Shown piece after piece: positions 1 through 7,165 of a stretch of 26,790 nt of DNA. Source of the stretch: a virus; IMG/VR virus record IMGVR_UViG_3300047300_000201, positions 1 through 26,790 of that record; one strand, 5' to 3'. The notes beneath the pieces were generated by a model. The model saw nothing but the letters and a program-made list of their open reading frames with translations. It did no database searches and was not told the origin of the DNA. The number at the start of each line of letters is the position of its first letter. Position 1 is the stretch's first letter. The position numbers were made by a program, and so were the translations under genes.

Positions 1-16
1 CGGGTAACGCATGACC

Positions 17-192
17 AATCAAAGCCCAGCCAAACATCAAAAGAGATACCGGCCCCGAGGGGAGAATAAACCACGGGCCATTTACTTAACATAACATGGA
101 CTTAACATAATACCGGCATGCCCAGCAAGGCCTCGTCAACACTGACAACCCGTCATCAAAGCCCATGCACGGCCAAACACCCAAGCCAAACC
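17..192. repeat. Cluster of short direct repeats in the gene-free left region
   Basis: Several short words recur here: ATCAAAGCCCA at 18-28 and 155-165, ATACCGGC at 46-53 and 110-117, ACTTAACATAA at 84-94 and 100-110 (16-base period), and GCCAAAC at 29, 172 and 185. No gene fits this stretch on either strand. The repeats could be protein-binding sites (packaging, replication or transcription control) or decay products of a duplication. The words and positions are directly visible; any role is inference. Confidence 0.35.
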
Positions 193-270
193 CCCTGGGG
201 GGGGTAGCACTGGAAGCACCAAAAAAAGGGGGGGCCCACTCACCCATTCCCAAAATTTTTTCAAAAACTT

Positions 271-300
271 TTAGTCTCACCTGCGACAATAAGATATAAT
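271..300 (+). promoter_or_regulatory. Candidate sigma70-type promoter upstream of the late genes
   Basis: A perfect -10 hexamer TATAAT lies at 295-300. The -35 region is weak: the best options around 270-276 (TTTAGT or TTAGTC) match only two or three of six consensus bases. Transcription would begin near 306-308, just upstream of the predicted RNA structure at 320-477 and in the direction of all genes in the window. The poor -35 suggests a phage-specific or activator-dependent promoter, or a chance -10 in an AT-rich patch. Confidence 0.3.
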
Positions 301-319
301 CCACTCACATCAAGACGCA

Positions 320-477
320 TGGGGATTGTTAGGCTGAGGCTAGGCCGACCACCTTTGACGGAGAGAATCAGTCCCCAGCCGTGTTGGTAGTGCGATGGTG
401 GGTTAGCGCCATCTTGTGACTTCGGTTATCTGAAACTCAAAGTGCAAACACTGCTTTATGTGAGCGCATTACCAACA
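320..477 (+). ncRNA. Candidate structured RNA: two long stems, one closing a four-way junction
   Basis: Stem A pairs 320-328 with 369-377 (nine pairs, one G-U). Stem B pairs 382-394 with 465-477 (thirteen consecutive pairs, one G-U). Inside stem B are three small hairpins: 395-400 with 407-412, 421-425 with 430-434 (loop TTAT) and 441-444 with 449-452 (loop CAAA). Together they form a four-way junction. The structure ends about ten bases before the AAAGGAGA ribosome binding site of the gene at 501, and a TATAAT lies 20 bases upstream. It may be a 5' leader controlling the late operon, or a separate phage RNA. I recognise no known family: there is no hammerhead core and no tRNA T-arm. The pairings were found by eye and were not energy-minimised. 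Confidence 0.35.
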
Positions 478-500
478 ACCGTTATTGCAAAGGAGAATGT

Positions 501-698
501 ATGGAAATGCTTGTAGTGTGTATTTTGTTTTTTCTTTTAGCCGTCCTGTCCATGTTGCTCATGAACACCAAGAAGCTCGAAAGAATTTTTTCAAGACGTG
601 CCGCCCCTACCGTCCAAGAAATCTCCCGATTGACCGACGAAGCTTTTCAGGCTGAATACAACAAATATCGCCAAGAAGCCTTGCGCAGGGGTAAGTGA
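501..698 (+). CDS. Small single-pass membrane protein
   Basis: This 65-residue protein begins with a strongly hydrophobic stretch (about residues 3-22, rich in Leu, Val and Phe), then Lys/Arg-rich residues and a polar, probably helical tail. That suggests an N-out or signal-anchor membrane helix with a short cytoplasmic tail. The start is supported by AAAGGAGA seven bases upstream. It is the first gene after the structured leader, and its TGA overlaps the next ATG (TGATG), so the two are translationally coupled. Size and shape would fit a small holin-like or i-spanin-like protein, but no motif supports either, and no endolysin is visible nearby. Function unknown. Confidence 0.7.
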   Translation: MEMLVVCILFFLLAVLSMLLMNTKKLERIFSRRAAPTVQEISRLTDEAFQAEYNKYRQEALRRGK

Positions 699-1258
699 TG
701 GAATGGACCCTGGCTGACCCAAGGTACGACATCGAAGACATCGTCCATCTGGCCAACTCCCTGTACGGCCCTGAGACTGATGGCATCCTAACCCGCAGCC
801 CAGCCACCATGTTGAAACATGCGACAGTTACTGCCACTGTTCAACTGTTCGACAAGACCAAAGAGTTCCTGGCTGTCTGTCGTTCCCATGATGACCCTGA
901 CTACCCTGATGGCCGACTGCTGGGGTTTTGCTGGTTTGATCGGGGAGGTTATACAACCTATTCAACAGAGGAAATTTCAAATTCAAAATTCCACTTTGTG
1001 GATTTGACCTTGCCCGTCAGGTTGCGAATTCGCCTGATAAATGAGATGATTGACCAACACATCCTATGGGCAAGTGGTTGCGGTATCCCTGTTGTTTGTT
1101 CAACCTCAATCCGAGAAGAACATTCTGCGTTTGTGAAGATTCATCAGAAACGTGGGTTTACTGTCAATGGCTCATATGCCTGGATGAGAACTGAAAAAGG
1201 AATTGAATGGCTACGGTCACGAAACTCAAACGCCCCCCAGGCCGACCCTCAGTCGTAA
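698..1258 (+). CDS. GNAT-like acyltransferase-fold protein
   Basis: A protein of 186 residues. The C-terminal half has the pattern of GNAT N-acetyltransferases: a segment with HSAFVKIHQKRGF followed by a short strand and a Tyr, as in the family's typical end (F-x-K-x-x-x-x-x-GF). A middle segment (GRLLGFCWFDRGG) resembles the core beta strands. Comparable GNAT-like proteins occur in the packaging region of environmental podoviruses. The substrate is unknown; phage members could modify host or virion proteins. I chose ATG at 698, which overlaps the upstream TGA, over an in-frame GTG at 695. The end overlaps the next gene by 52 bases in another frame. The acetyl-CoA-binding loop is not clearly recognisable, so the call is tentative. 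Confidence 0.5.
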   Translation: MEWTLADPRYDIEDIVHLANSLYGPETDGILTRSPATMLKHATVTATVQLFDKTKEFLAVCRSHDDPDYPDGRLLGFCWFDRGGYTTYSTEEISNSKFHFVDLTLPVRLRIRLINEMIDQHILWASGCGIPVVCSTSIREEHSAFVKIHQKRGFTVNGSYAWMRTEKGIEWLRSRNSNAPQADPQS

Positions 1259-1542
1259 ACAAAGTCACCGAGTACGGTGCATTGTTCAACCGCCTCAATG
1301 CCGAGCGTGAGGCCCTGGGTATGCCTCCCCTCAAAACTGCAATGGAAGTCCTGATCGAAGCCATGCAGTCAGACGAGTTGGACATCAAAGACAAAGCCCG
1401 AATTGCTGACAAACTGGCTCCCTTTGAATCCAGCCGTGCGCCCATCATTTCCATCGAACATGTGCAAAACACCCTGCGGGACGAAGAAGAAGATGCCGAT
1501 GGGGCAATGGAAAACTTCCTCGAATCTCTACGAAAGGTGTAA
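1207..1542 (+). CDS. Candidate terminase small subunit or DNA-binding protein
   Basis: A protein of 111 residues. It begins with a basic segment containing GRPS (residues 12-15), then helical stretches. Residues about 46-75 (MEVLIEAMQSDELDIKDKAR, then ADKLAPFES) match a pattern common in phage small terminases: a helix with M-x-x-x-x-L-D, then K-x-R-x-A-x-K-x-AP. The tail is very acidic. It lies five genes upstream of the large terminase, a plausible though not adjacent place. AAAAAGG precedes the ATG by five bases. The start lies inside the upstream gene, giving an unusually long 52-base overlap; a later start would lose the GRPS segment. A general DNA-binding role is the alternative. Confidence 0.45.
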   Translation: MATVTKLKRPPGRPSVVNKVTEYGALFNRLNAEREALGMPPLKTAMEVLIEAMQSDELDIKDKARIADKLAPFESSRAPIISIEHVQNTLRDEEEDADGAMENFLESLRKV

Positions 1543-1545
1543 CAT

Positions 1546-1698
1546 ATGCCACTGAAGTACGGTACTTCAAAGAAAGCCATGTCTTCAAACATCAAAGCTG
1601 AGATGAAGGCTGGCAAACCCCAGAAACAGGCAGTTGCCATTGCCTACTCCGTCAAACGAGAAGCAGAGGCAAAACGCAAACCGAAAGGCAAAAAATGA
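1546..1698 (+). CDS. 50-residue basic phage protein (MPLKYGTSKK type)
   Basis: A very small, strongly basic protein. The beginning MPLKYGTSKKAMSSNIKAEM and the middle KAGKPQKQAVAIAYS match a short family I have met often in phage genomes near packaging genes (MPL-x-x-G-(S/T)-S-x-K-x-x-S-x-NI, then GKPQKQAVAIA). The function of that family is not known to me; the Lys-rich tail would suit nucleic-acid binding. The start follows AAAGGTGTAAC. The stop overlaps the next gene's ATG (ATGA), suggesting translational coupling. Its short length makes it easy to miss, but the motif match makes it credible. Confidence 0.7.
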   Translation: MPLKYGTSKKAMSSNIKAEMKAGKPQKQAVAIAYSVKREAEAKRKPKGKK

Positions 1699-1982
1699 GT
1701 GGTTACACCTCTGGCAACAATGCCCCAACACAAATGGCCCAAGCGCCCAATCGCAAAGGCAATGTGTCAAAACATCTGCCCAGCAAAAATACTGGCGTGA
1801 CTGCTGTCACCCGCCCTCAAGGCAACACCAGCTATTCTGGCCATAACCAGGGCGCACCCAAAGCAAATGGCAACGTCACAACCCGTGGCCAAAAAGTCAT
1901 GGTCCAAACACACTGCGATTACGATGGCCGCATCAAAAATGATGGCTACATGAACGCTGATCGCAACAACTTCTTGAAGTGA
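1695..1982 (+). CDS. Small Asn/Gly-rich basic protein, unknown function
   Basis: This 95-residue protein starts MSGYTSGN and is rich in Asn, Gly, Gln and Lys with almost no hydrophobic core, so it is probably disordered or folds only on binding. The last third (QTHCDYDGRIKNDGYMNADR) is more ordered in appearance. The start overlaps the previous stop as ATGA. It shares its MSGY opening with the next gene, which hints at a common origin or a shared binding motif, though the rest does not align. I do not recognise a family. Its place between packaging genes suggests a minor head or packaging accessory role, which is inference. Confidence 0.6.
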   Translation: MSGYTSGNNAPTQMAQAPNRKGNVSKHLPSKNTGVTAVTRPQGNTSYSGHNQGAPKANGNVTTRGQKVMVQTHCDYDGRIKNDGYMNADRNNFLK

Positions 1983-1989
1983 GGTCATC

Positions 1990-2217
1990 ATGTCTGGATA
2001 CGGAAAAGTTCTTTCTGGTGGCGCTTCAATGCGCAAAGGTGTGACCAAAGGTGTGAACGACAAACTCAAGAGTCGTGAAACCGAAATCAAACACCGTGAC
2101 ATGGTTGCTGGCGCTGTGGCCAACGCCTACAAAGTGGACACCCTGTCTTCACAGCACACTAACAACATCCGCAACGGTGACAAGTTCACCAAACCGTCTG
2201 TTCCTAAAAACGTTTGA
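1990..2217 (+). CDS. Small basic protein, unknown function
   Basis: A 75-residue protein starting MSGYGKVLSGGAS and rich in Lys, Arg, Ser and Thr. The middle (about residues 20-48) could form a charged helix; the end (KFTKPSVPKNV) is basic. GAGGT lies just upstream of the ATG, and the gap from the previous gene is seven bases. Like its neighbour it opens with MSGY. No motif identifies it. Small basic proteins at this position in related phages are usually unannotated; DNA binding or head association is possible. Confidence 0.6.
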   Translation: MSGYGKVLSGGASMRKGVTKGVNDKLKSRETEIKHRDMVAGAVANAYKVDTLSSQHTNNIRNGDKFTKPSVPKNV

Positions 2218-2227
2218 AAGGTAATGC

Positions 2228-2869
2228 ATGGCAACGTATGACATTGACGCTCTCAAGAGCGATCTTCCCACCGCCAAAGAACTGGCCCAGTTTGTTTATG
2301 ACCGCACCCAGATTGCTCTGGACTTGGTCGGCAAACCAAAAGAAGACCAGTACCAAGTGGCCAAGAACGCCCTTGAAGGCAAAAAGGTTCCAGCGGAATA
2401 CATCACGGGCGACAACCCCTACGTTGACAAGCGTGAGTTGATCCCCGTCGATGAAATCAAGAAGCTGCCACCTCGCAGTGATGACTTGCCTCCCATCGAA
2501 AGCCGTGTCAATTTCTTTGGGGCCACCAACATGCCCCACCCGTTTGATCCACAATCAGACAAGAAAGTCCAGATCAATTTCTGGAAGTACGACAACGGCC
2601 TGATCACTTATCAGATCATGGGTCCACTGGAACAAATTTCTGTTGGCGAACGCATCAACAAGTTTGGCCAGACCGTTCCAGAAAAGTACACCTACATTGA
2701 CCCACGCACTGAAGAGTCTGTATTGCGTCGCCCTGATGGCACATTCACAGAAAAAGGCCGTGGTCTGTACGCATACTGCTCTGGCGAAAAAGGTGCTGGC
2801 ATTTGGTCAATGATCGACAAGTCGACAATGGCCATTGCTGCGAAGAACATCACCAACCCCTGGGCATAA
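2228..2869 (+). CDS. Conserved-looking phage protein of unknown function (213 aa)
   Basis: A soluble, mixed alpha/beta protein. The N-terminal third is helical and charged. A Pro-rich linker follows (about residues 78-92, KKLPPRSDDLPPIES), then a beta-rich C-terminal half with Tyr, Trp and Gly. There is no signal peptide or membrane segment. AAAGG lies upstream of the ATG with a suitable gap, and the stop TAA is directly followed by the next ATG. Codon use matches the neighbouring head genes, so it belongs to the core module rather than a recent insertion. I recognise no catalytic motif and assign no function. Confidence 0.65.
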   Translation: MATYDIDALKSDLPTAKELAQFVYDRTQIALDLVGKPKEDQYQVAKNALEGKKVPAEYITGDNPYVDKRELIPVDEIKKLPPRSDDLPPIESRVNFFGATNMPHPFDPQSDKKVQINFWKYDNGLITYQIMGPLEQISVGERINKFGQTVPEKYTYIDPRTEESVLRRPDGTFTEKGRGLYAYCSGEKGAGIWSMIDKSTMAIAAKNITNPWA

Positions 2870-3058
2870 ATGGAAGACTACTCAGCAGTCTTTCGCAAGC
2901 GGCTTGCGGATCAAGCTGAAGTGTGCGCCAGAAAAACCCTGGAGATGCTTCAGAAGGATCTGCAAACCACCCACAAGTTTGCGCCTGACGATATTTACTA
3001 CCTTGCCTCTGCTGCCAAAGTCCTTCTAGACTTGCGGGACAAGTATGGCCAAAAGTGA
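2870..3058 (+). CDS. Small helical protein encoded just before the large terminase
   Basis: A 62-residue, predominantly helical, charged protein starting immediately after the previous stop (TAAATG). Its last 14 bases overlap the start of the terminase gene, which argues for translational coupling. Position alone makes it an alternative candidate for the terminase small subunit, but it is shorter than usual and lacks a visible helix-turn-helix. The gene at 1207 has the better sequence pattern. It could also be a packaging accessory peptide. Confidence 0.6.
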   Translation: MEDYSAVFRKRLADQAEVCARKTLEMLQKDLQTTHKFAPDDIYYLASAAKVLLDLRDKYGQK

Positions 3059-4637
3059 AGCCAGTGACTACATCCAGCCCATCTTTAAAGAACGGGCGCT
3101 CAAACATCTAGTCAAACTGGCTGGAGGCAAAAAAGCCACCAAAGCCCTTGATGCCGACCAACTCCGAGCAATGAAGATTGCCCGTGACAAGCTGGCCGAG
3201 GACATGCAATTTAATGCAATCAAGTGGTTCAGGCCGTTTCCGTACCAAATCAAATTCTTCAAGACTGGTAAGGAATACACCCGTAGGGGCATGATCGCTG
3301 CCAACCGTTCTGGCAAAACTGTCGCTTCATCTTTTGAAGTCGCCTATCACCTGACTGGCATGTACCCCGAGTGGTGGGACGGCAAGAAGTGGGACAAACC
3401 CATCATTGCAATGGCCACGGGCGAATCCTGGGAGCAAGTTGCAAAAACGCTACAGTCCAAAATCTTGGGGTGTGACGACATCAAGCAGTCCTACAAGTTA
3501 GGATCGGGGTCAGTTCCACGGGAGAAGATCGATGTCAAGTCCATACGAGCGGATGGCCAAAATGTCCTTGCCATCGAAATCTGGCATTCAAGCGGGGGAA
3601 AGTCCAAGCTTTACTTCTCCAACTACACGCAACAAGTTCGACACCTCCAAGGCTTCGAACTCGATCTTGTCCTCCTCGACGAACAGCCCCCAGACGAGAT
3701 CTTTTCTGAGCTTGTTGTCCGTACAGCGGCTAGAGAAGGACAGGTTATCTGCTCATTCACCCCACTCAAAGGACTCTCAGGACTCGTAAGGAAATTCTGG
3801 GACAACATTGAAGGGTACTGCCATGTGCGGGTGACCTGGGATGATGTGCCGTTCAAAAACGAATGGGGCGAAGACTTCTTTTCCCAGAAAGAACGTGACC
3901 AGCTCTCCCGTGACTTCATGCCTTGGGAGCGTGAGTGCCGCATCAACGGCATTCCCCTGGTCGGCAAGGGCGTGGTGTTCCCGCTGTTGGAATGGCCAAC
4001 CTACAAGAACACTGACTACGATCTTCGGGCTGACGAGAAGCTTGAACGCCTGATCAGCTTTGACCTTGGAATCAAAAATGACCCGACCGTTATCTCGTTC
4101 TTTTTTAGAGATCCTGTGGAAGAGATCATTTACCTTCACAGGCAAATCAAGATCCCTGCTGGCGAGACACCTGATGAGTACGTTCATTACCTTTTGGACC
4201 GTGAGTCCAGGGGTATCCCGATTGCGCTTCCGCACGACGCAACACTTGCGGGGCGGTACACACTCACGGAGCAGTCGGTCAGGGAGGTATTTGAGGACTC
4301 CTATAACCTTAATTGCATCCCTGGGGCGATTCTCAATCCACCGAACGACCAGGGCAAAGTGACCAACCACAAAGCCTATGGCATCAATATAATGCGCCTA
4401 GGTATGGAGCGTGGGACTTTCCGAATTAACGAGTCTTGCATAGCATTTTTGGACGAATGTAGAAATTACGCAATTGATGATGCGGGAAGATTTTCAGACC
4501 CTGACGATCACATTGATTCGGCAAGGATTGGAGTCTTGGCTTTGGTACAGGGGCATGGCGAAAGCTTGCTAGGTAAATCAAACGGTTTCGCATACAAACG
4601 ACCACCGCCAATTGAAGGCAAGGTCCAAAGGATTTAA
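3045..4637 (+). CDS. terL: Terminase large subunit (ATPase-nuclease)
   Basis: The packaging motor, 530 residues. The N-terminal ATPase has Walker A AANRSGKT (residues 85-92), Walker B LVLLDE with Asp212-Glu213, and the coupling motif CSFTP (236-240). The C-terminal RNase H-like nuclease shows its three acidic positions: Asp340 in ISFDLG, Asp398 in PHDAT and Asp491 in DHIDSAR. It would translocate DNA into the prohead through the portal encoded next and cut the concatemer. Length is usual for the family and all key residues are present, so it should be active. The start lies within the preceding small gene; MAKSEASDYIQ is preceded by a weak GGGA. Only two bases separate its stop from the portal ATG. 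Confidence 0.95.
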   Translation: MAKSEASDYIQPIFKERALKHLVKLAGGKKATKALDADQLRAMKIARDKLAEDMQFNAIKWFRPFPYQIKFFKTGKEYTRRGMIAANRSGKTVASSFEVAYHLTGMYPEWWDGKKWDKPIIAMATGESWEQVAKTLQSKILGCDDIKQSYKLGSGSVPREKIDVKSIRADGQNVLAIEIWHSSGGKSKLYFSNYTQQVRHLQGFELDLVLLDEQPPDEIFSELVVRTAAREGQVICSFTPLKGLSGLVRKFWDNIEGYCHVRVTWDDVPFKNEWGEDFFSQKERDQLSRDFMPWERECRINGIPLVGKGVVFPLLEWPTYKNTDYDLRADEKLERLISFDLGIKNDPTVISFFFRDPVEEIIYLHRQIKIPAGETPDEYVHYLLDRESRGIPIALPHDATLAGRYTLTEQSVREVFEDSYNLNCIPGAILNPPNDQGKVTNHKAYGINIMRLGMERGTFRINESCIAFLDECRNYAIDDAGRFSDPDDHIDSARIGVLALVQGHGESLLGKSNGFAYKRPPPIEGKVQRI

Positions 4638-4639
4638 AA

Positions 4640-6814
4640 ATGCTAGATAAACAAAACATCATCGTTGACGGCATCGAAAGCCCATCGGGCAATGGTGACT
4701 TAGTTCGTAAAGTGGCTCATGAGGTGTACGTCAAGATGGTGGATTACCTCCGTCTGACGCAATCCAAGAACACCTACAACCGCTTCACCGACTACCAATA
4801 CCTCAACATCCCTGTCTCCAATTCCACCGAGCCTATCCGTGGCATTGACTACATCCACCCCGTGGTGACCCCAGGCATTGACTATGCAACGGCCATCGCC
4901 ACCAAATGCTTGATGCCAAACGGCAAGGTGGAGTTTGAGTTTGAGCGGTTCACCGAGCAAGACTCAGAACAAGCCCGTCAGGCAACCGAGATGGTCAAGT
5001 ACATGATCAACTCTAAAAACGATGCCTACCAAGTCATTCGTGACTGGGCGCAAGATGCCTTTTTGCACAAAAACGGCATTGTGATGATCTCTCCAATCCG
5101 CACTCCAATCACGCAGTACAAGGAAGTTGAAGGCACAAGAGATCAATTAAGAGCTTTTGAGATCATGGCTGCTGACAAGGGGTTGACAGCCAAGCGCCAG
5201 CAAATGCGCAAGATCGATGTTGACTTGCAAGGCGCAATGCAAGAAGCCATGACCCCCGACGAAACCGAGTTGGAACAAGAGATCAACCCAACCGATGAGA
5301 TGGCCGAAGCTTTGCGCAACAACACGATCTACCGTGCCAAGTACAAGTTGACAGGCTATTCCACCGAGATCAAGGTCAAGCACGTTGCCCAGCACTACTG
5401 GGTCTGCAACCCAACCATTTCCACCATCCAAGAGCAAGACTTCTGCGGTTTTTATGACCCCATGACAATCCATGAGGCCAAAGAACTTTATCCATACATC
5501 GACATGGAGAAGTTTGCCGACCACGCTGCCTACGGCCCCGCTGGAGCCTATCAAGCTGGCGCTTTGGAAAACGATCTGGCGCTTCACGCTCGTGACTCAA
5601 CCCCAGTTCCTGGCCAGGGTGTGATCGCCTCTCAGGGCGCTGACCGTTACAGCCGTGTGGTGATGTTGACCACCGCCTGGATTCGTCGTGACATCGATGG
5701 CGATGGCGAAGAAGAGTTGATTGAGTGCTGCTTTTCTGGCTCCTACGTCCTGTACGTCAAAGAAGTCGAGTTCATTCCAATTGCCAACATGTGTCCCAAG
5801 CCAATTGTGGGCAACTTCTTTGGCTACAGCCTGGGTGAGCGCCTTGTGCCAATGCAAGAGTACGCCACGGCAATTGCCCGTGCTGAGATGGCATTTGCCA
5901 TGCAAGCGTCCACCCCACGCATCGGTGTAAACCCAGAATTTGTCGATGCCGAGGAAATTCAGCGTGGCGTGTCGGCCTTGTTCATCTTGGACCGCAAGTT
6001 TGACGCTACCAAGCACGTTTACGAATTTGAACCCATGCAGGGCAATTTGGCGTATGTCCAGTCGGCCATGCAGCGGTTTGAATCCGACAAAATGGCCATG
6101 ATTGGCATGACCAGCCCCAACGATGTGCTGAACCCCGAAGTGATGAAGGACGGCAACAGCGGCTACAAGCTGCAATTGGCAATGGGTCCAAATCAATTGA
6201 TCCAGGACGAAATGGTCAAGAACTGCGCCATTGGTGTGCGGGACATGATCTACCTGATGTGGCGCACCATGATCCAGTACGCTGACGACTACAACATCCA
6301 GCAACTGGCTGGCGTTGTTTCCAAAGGCTTGCCTTTCTTGGATGCCCAGTCAATGGCGAACTTCGAATTTATTGACCGCAAGCTGATCAACATTGATCTT
6401 GCTTTGGGCTTCCTGTCTGAGGAAAACCGCCTGACCCGCCAGCAATTGATCGTCCAAACCCAAACCGCATTTGCCCAGGCCGTCATGCAGCTTGACCCCA
6501 GCGTCCCCGAGCTTTTTGTCAAAGTTCGTCGCCCATACGAAGACACTTTGCGTGTGTTGGGTATCAAGGATGTTGACGCTTACTTGCCGACAATGGAAGA
6601 AGCCGCTCGGATGGCCCAAGCTCGTGCGCAACAAGGTCCAAGCATGGATGACCAGGAAAAAATGTCCAAGATGGAACTCAACAAAGCTTCCGTGGACGAA
6701 AAGGTGGCCAACGCTGCTTTGCTGGTCAAAAAGGCAGAAGACATCGATGCCGACAACTATTACGAAGGTCTTGCCGCCAAGCGTGGCAAATTGAGTGCTG
6801 TGCAAATTGATTGA
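4640..6814 (+). CDS. Portal protein, P22-like
   Basis: The head-to-tail connector ring and DNA channel, 724 residues, close to the length of P22 portal. Evidence is the position directly after terL, the size, and family-like segments: the N-terminal GIDYIHPVVTPG, an acidic IDGDGEEEL loop (from about residue 351), the GNFFGYSLGERL helix region and the GMTSPNDVLNPE segment. The last about 70 residues form a long charged helix (MDDQEKMSKMELNKAS), consistent with the C-terminal helical barrel of P22-like portals. AAAGGA lies nine bases upstream of the ATG, inside the terminase gene's end. Twelve portal subunits would be expected to assemble; nothing is missing or broken. Confidence 0.9.
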   Translation: MLDKQNIIVDGIESPSGNGDLVRKVAHEVYVKMVDYLRLTQSKNTYNRFTDYQYLNIPVSNSTEPIRGIDYIHPVVTPGIDYATAIATKCLMPNGKVEFEFERFTEQDSEQARQATEMVKYMINSKNDAYQVIRDWAQDAFLHKNGIVMISPIRTPITQYKEVEGTRDQLRAFEIMAADKGLTAKRQQMRKIDVDLQGAMQEAMTPDETELEQEINPTDEMAEALRNNTIYRAKYKLTGYSTEIKVKHVAQHYWVCNPTISTIQEQDFCGFYDPMTIHEAKELYPYIDMEKFADHAAYGPAGAYQAGALENDLALHARDSTPVPGQGVIASQGADRYSRVVMLTTAWIRRDIDGDGEEELIECCFSGSYVLYVKEVEFIPIANMCPKPIVGNFFGYSLGERLVPMQEYATAIARAEMAFAMQASTPRIGVNPEFVDAEEIQRGVSALFILDRKFDATKHVYEFEPMQGNLAYVQSAMQRFESDKMAMIGMTSPNDVLNPEVMKDGNSGYKLQLAMGPNQLIQDEMVKNCAIGVRDMIYLMWRTMIQYADDYNIQQLAGVVSKGLPFLDAQSMANFEFIDRKLINIDLALGFLSEENRLTRQQLIVQTQTAFAQAVMQLDPSVPELFVKVRRPYEDTLRVLGIKDVDAYLPTMEEAARMAQARAQQGPSMDDQEKMSKMELNKASVDEKVANAALLVKKAEDIDADNYYEGLAAKRGKLSAVQID

Positions 6815-6826
6815 TAAAGGATTGCA

Positions 6827-7162
6827 ATGAAAAGCTTGGTAAAGGGCATCAGAGATGCATTCAACCGCAGGACAAGAATTGAACACACATACAAGGAGGC
6901 AAGCCACGAACAACGGACGCTAGTTTTACAAAATGGGGAGTGCGCCAGCCGCCTCCTATTGAACCAAGACTTTGCATTGATGTTCAACCTGTACAGGTTT
7001 TACTTGTTAGAGCGCCTGGAAGATGACAAAACAGACGCTGATCGAATTAGCAACGCACATTTTGTTGCTGGGGTCCGAGATTTCATTGCCTTCATTGAAA
7101 AGCAGGAATATCTTGGAAAGGTGGCCTTAAAGAAGGCTGAAACTTTAGAGAAAAAAGGGTAA
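6827..7162 (+). CDS. Small helical head-module protein, unknown
   Basis: A 111-residue, charged, mainly helical protein between portal and scaffold. It has two Phe/Tyr/Leu-rich amphipathic helices (about residues 45-65 and 76-92) and ends in a Lys-rich tail (KKAETLEKKG). The start follows AAAGGA with an eight-base spacer, and the gap to the next gene is only three bases. A gene of this size at this place is found in several podovirus head modules, often unannotated. A prohead assembly or internal head role is plausible. Its codon and base composition are slightly more AT-rich than the portal. Confidence 0.65.
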   Translation: MKSLVKGIRDAFNRRTRIEHTYKEASHEQRTLVLQNGECASRLLLNQDFALMFNLYRFYLLERLEDDKTDADRISNAHFVAGVRDFIAFIEKQEYLGKVALKKAETLEKKG

Positions 7163-7165
7163 GAT

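Noticed and set aside
190-232. C-run and G-run pairing (CCCCC with GGGGGGG) as a terminator
   Set aside because: The runs are adjacent with almost no loop, the second G-run is far away, and no T-run follows; it is more likely simple homopolymer sequence.
86-304. Minus-strand open frame of 72 codons in the left gene-free region
   Set aside because: It starts with GTG, has no ribosome binding site, and the translation is low-complexity and Cys/Trp/Pro-rich without family resemblance; all other genes run on the + strand.
382-477. tRNA or hammerhead ribozyme in the leader
   Set aside because: The cloverleaf-like fold has no seven-pair acceptor stem, T-arm GTTCGA or CCA end, and no CTGATGA...GAAA hammerhead core; it is reported only as an unknown structure.
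5597-6304. Minus-strand open frame (235 codons) opposite the portal gene
   Set aside because: His/Val-rich translation is a codon-bias shadow of the portal; no start signal.
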